NCBI GenBank assembly: GCA_029541985.1
Contig: CP095414.1
Span: 2,639,001 to 2,703,000 of the forward strand
Origin: Bacteroidales bacterium F22
Lineage (GTDB): Bacteria > Bacteroidota > Bacteroidia > Bacteroidales > Bacteroidaceae
Direction of reading: 5' to 3'
DNA: 64,000 nucleotides
Part shown: positions 62,644 through 64,000 of the stretch, piece by piece
Layout of the letters: every line of letters begins with the position of its first letter
Position numbering within the stretch: the stretch's first letter is position 1
The notes under the pieces: model-generated
What the model saw: only the letters and a program-made list of their open reading frames with translations
The model's database searches: none
Told to the model about the DNA's origin: nothing
Translations under genes and position numbers: made by a program

Positions 62644-63909
62644 ATGGACCCCTTTTTATCGACCTTAATTCCGTTGCTTGTAGCTCTGTTCCTTTCTGCT
62701 TTTTTCTCAGGCATGGAAATCGCTTATGTGTCGTTGGACCGTTTACGTCTGAAAGTAGAGCAATCAAGTGGTTTGATTGCACGTATTATGGACCTCTTTA
62801 CGCGTAAGCCTAATGAGTTGATTAGCACTATTCTTGTCGGGAACAATGTGGCTCTTATCGTGTATGGCATCATGATGGCACGAGTCATAGAGGGATTATT
62901 TGTAAGTCTCTCTCATCAACAATTATTATTGCTTGTAGTGGAGACTATTATTTCTACTTTAGTTATCCTTTTCTTTGGTGAGTTTATTCCAAAGATGATT
63001 TTCAAATTGTATCCTCATCAGACTTTTTCCTTTTTCTCTATCCCTTTGTTTCTTTTTTATGTCATCCTCTACCCTATATCTAAGGTGACAACAGGTATTT
63101 CTTTTGTTATGCTTCGCCTTTTTGGCTTGAAAATAACGACTCAAGATACGGTCCAGGTATTCGGTAAGATTGATCTTGGGCATTTTGTCGCTACGGGTAT
63201 CGATGGTAGCAAAGGAGAAGAAACTGTCGATACAGAAGTTAAGATATTTCAGAATGCACTGGACTTCTCAGAAATACGATTGCGTGATTGTATCGTGCCT
63301 CGTACGGAAATAGTAGCTGTAGATCGTACGGCAAGCATCGCTGAACTTCAATCCTTGTTTATCGAGTCGGGAAAATCTAAGTTGATTGTTTACGATGGAT
63401 CGATTGATAATATTATTGGTTATATCCACGCTTCTGAAATGTTTAGAAGTCTCACGGACTGGACAGCGAGTATCACTAAAATGCCTATCGTACCTGATAC
63501 TATGCCAGCACATAAGTTGATGAAAGCTTTTATCGCTAAGAAGCGTACGTTGGCAGTTGTAGTCGATGAATTTGGCGGAACTGCGGGTATCGTTTCTCTA
63601 GAAGATCTGGTCGAAGAAATTTTCGGTGAGATAGAAGATGAACATGATAGCAACAAACGAATATGTAAACAGTTGAACAGTGGGGAGTATTTACTTTCGG
63701 GACGTCTCGAGATTGATTATGCCAATGAGCAATTGGGAATCGATTTACCCGTCTCTGATGTTTATCTTACCATAGCGGGACTTATCCTTAGTGAGTATCA
63801 AAGTTTTCCTAAATTGAATCAGATAATTCAAATAAAACAGTACGAATTTCAAATATTAAAGGTCGCTTCTACAAAAATAGAACTTGTCCGAATGAAAATA
63901 GTTGACTAA
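62644..63909 (+). CDS. CNNM/CBS/CorC family membrane protein
   Basis: The 421-residue protein has an N-terminal CNNM domain with four helices (FSGMEIAYVSLDRLRLKVEQ). A CBS pair follows (VDRTASIAELQSLFIESGKS, FIAKKRTLAVVVDEFGGTAG), and then a CorC_HlyC domain (SDVYLTIAGLILSEYQSFP). This is a paralogue of GldE at 22679, from which it differs in the membrane region. Such proteins are linked to Mg or other cation transport. It ends the cluster and starts five bases after lptC. Confidence 0.9.
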   Translation: MDPFLSTLIPLLVALFLSAFFSGMEIAYVSLDRLRLKVEQSSGLIARIMDLFTRKPNELISTILVGNNVALIVYGIMMARVIEGLFVSLSHQQLLLLVVETIISTLVILFFGEFIPKMIFKLYPHQTFSFFSIPLFLFYVILYPISKVTTGISFVMLRLFGLKITTQDTVQVFGKIDLGHFVATGIDGSKGEETVDTEVKIFQNALDFSEIRLRDCIVPRTEIVAVDRTASIAELQSLFIESGKSKLIVYDGSIDNIIGYIHASEMFRSLTDWTASITKMPIVPDTMPAHKLMKAFIAKKRTLAVVVDEFGGTAGIVSLEDLVEEIFGEIEDEHDSNKRICKQLNSGEYLLSGRLEIDYANEQLGIDLPVSDVYLTIAGLILSEYQSFPKLNQIIQIKQYEFQILKVASTKIELVRMKIVD

Positions 63910-64000
63910 ATACTTTTTTTATGCTTAAAACAGTTTAAATCAACTCCTTTTTTGTATCTTCGTGCACTAAATTAAAGTAAATCTAAAACATTTAATAGAA

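Overview
This window looks like a chromosome segment from an AT-rich member of the Bacteroidales (Bacteroides or Prevotella-like). The support is a SusC/SusD polysaccharide utilisation locus (PUL), GldE, RNase Y, an approximately 1,100-residue SecA, a 30-residue AURKAIP1/COX24-type basic protein, DUF1573, DUF4105 and DUF4838 proteins, and promoters that fit the Bacteroidetes consensus (TTTG, 19-21 bases, TAnnTTTG). Shine-Dalgarno sequences are almost absent. I saw no rRNA, tRNA, CRISPR array, transposase or integrase.

Layout. 1-1036: a sensor histidine kinase cut by the window edge. 1387-4041: a coiled-coil protein, ZapA, a possible 6S RNA interval, RNase Y and a 57-residue basic protein with a rare strong Shine-Dalgarno-like sequence. 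4211-11974 (minus): acyl-CoA dehydrogenase, EtfA, EtfB, an OPT transporter, a DUF1573 protein and an acyl-CoA ligase, closely spaced. 12158-18509: an MscS channel, a DUF4838 secreted protein, NudC, cytidine deaminase and a LysM glucosaminidase. 18648-20837 (minus): RNase G, the COX24-type peptide and an HU-family protein. 20980-24644: MutY, a short SSB, GldE and a 4'-phosphopantetheinyl transferase. 24678-26832 (minus): a PhoR/PhoB-like two-component system.

27106-41614 is a carbohydrate locus: a GH13 enzyme, a membrane-spanning beta-propeller/Y_Y_Y/LuxR regulator, then SusC, SusD, a PKD surface glycan-binding lipoprotein, a GH16 laminarinase-like enzyme and a GH3 beta-glucosidase. The last five fit a beta-1,3-glucan (laminarin-type) system. 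A pair of identical 11-base direct repeats, 22 bases apart, lies just upstream of the susC promoter and is a likely operator.

41732-43178 (minus) holds a HAD phosphatase and a nicotinamidase-like hydrolase. Divergent from these is a cobalamin riboswitch with its own promoter, a long hairpin and a strong terminator, but no downstream gene on its strand. It may be a free-standing B12-responsive RNA. Next is a roughly 6-kb block (44199-50275) with a TonB-dependent receptor, a TPR protein, an ABC permease and ATPase, and a divergent AraC regulator. It is bounded by direct repeats that copy the 3' ends of both the araC gene and the neighbouring thioredoxin gene, so it looks like an acquired or duplicated island.

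50270-58355 (minus): a thioredoxin lipoprotein, a TPR-type lipoprotein, SecA, an alkaline-phosphatase-fold protein that lacks nearly all catalytic residues, and a DUF4105 membrane protein. 58438-63909 (plus): CoaX, an outer-membrane protein, a TPR protein, LptC and a second CNNM/CBS/CorC protein, which is a typical envelope-biogenesis cluster. The last 90 bases hold no gene that I can see, only a weak TATCTTCG promoter-like box.
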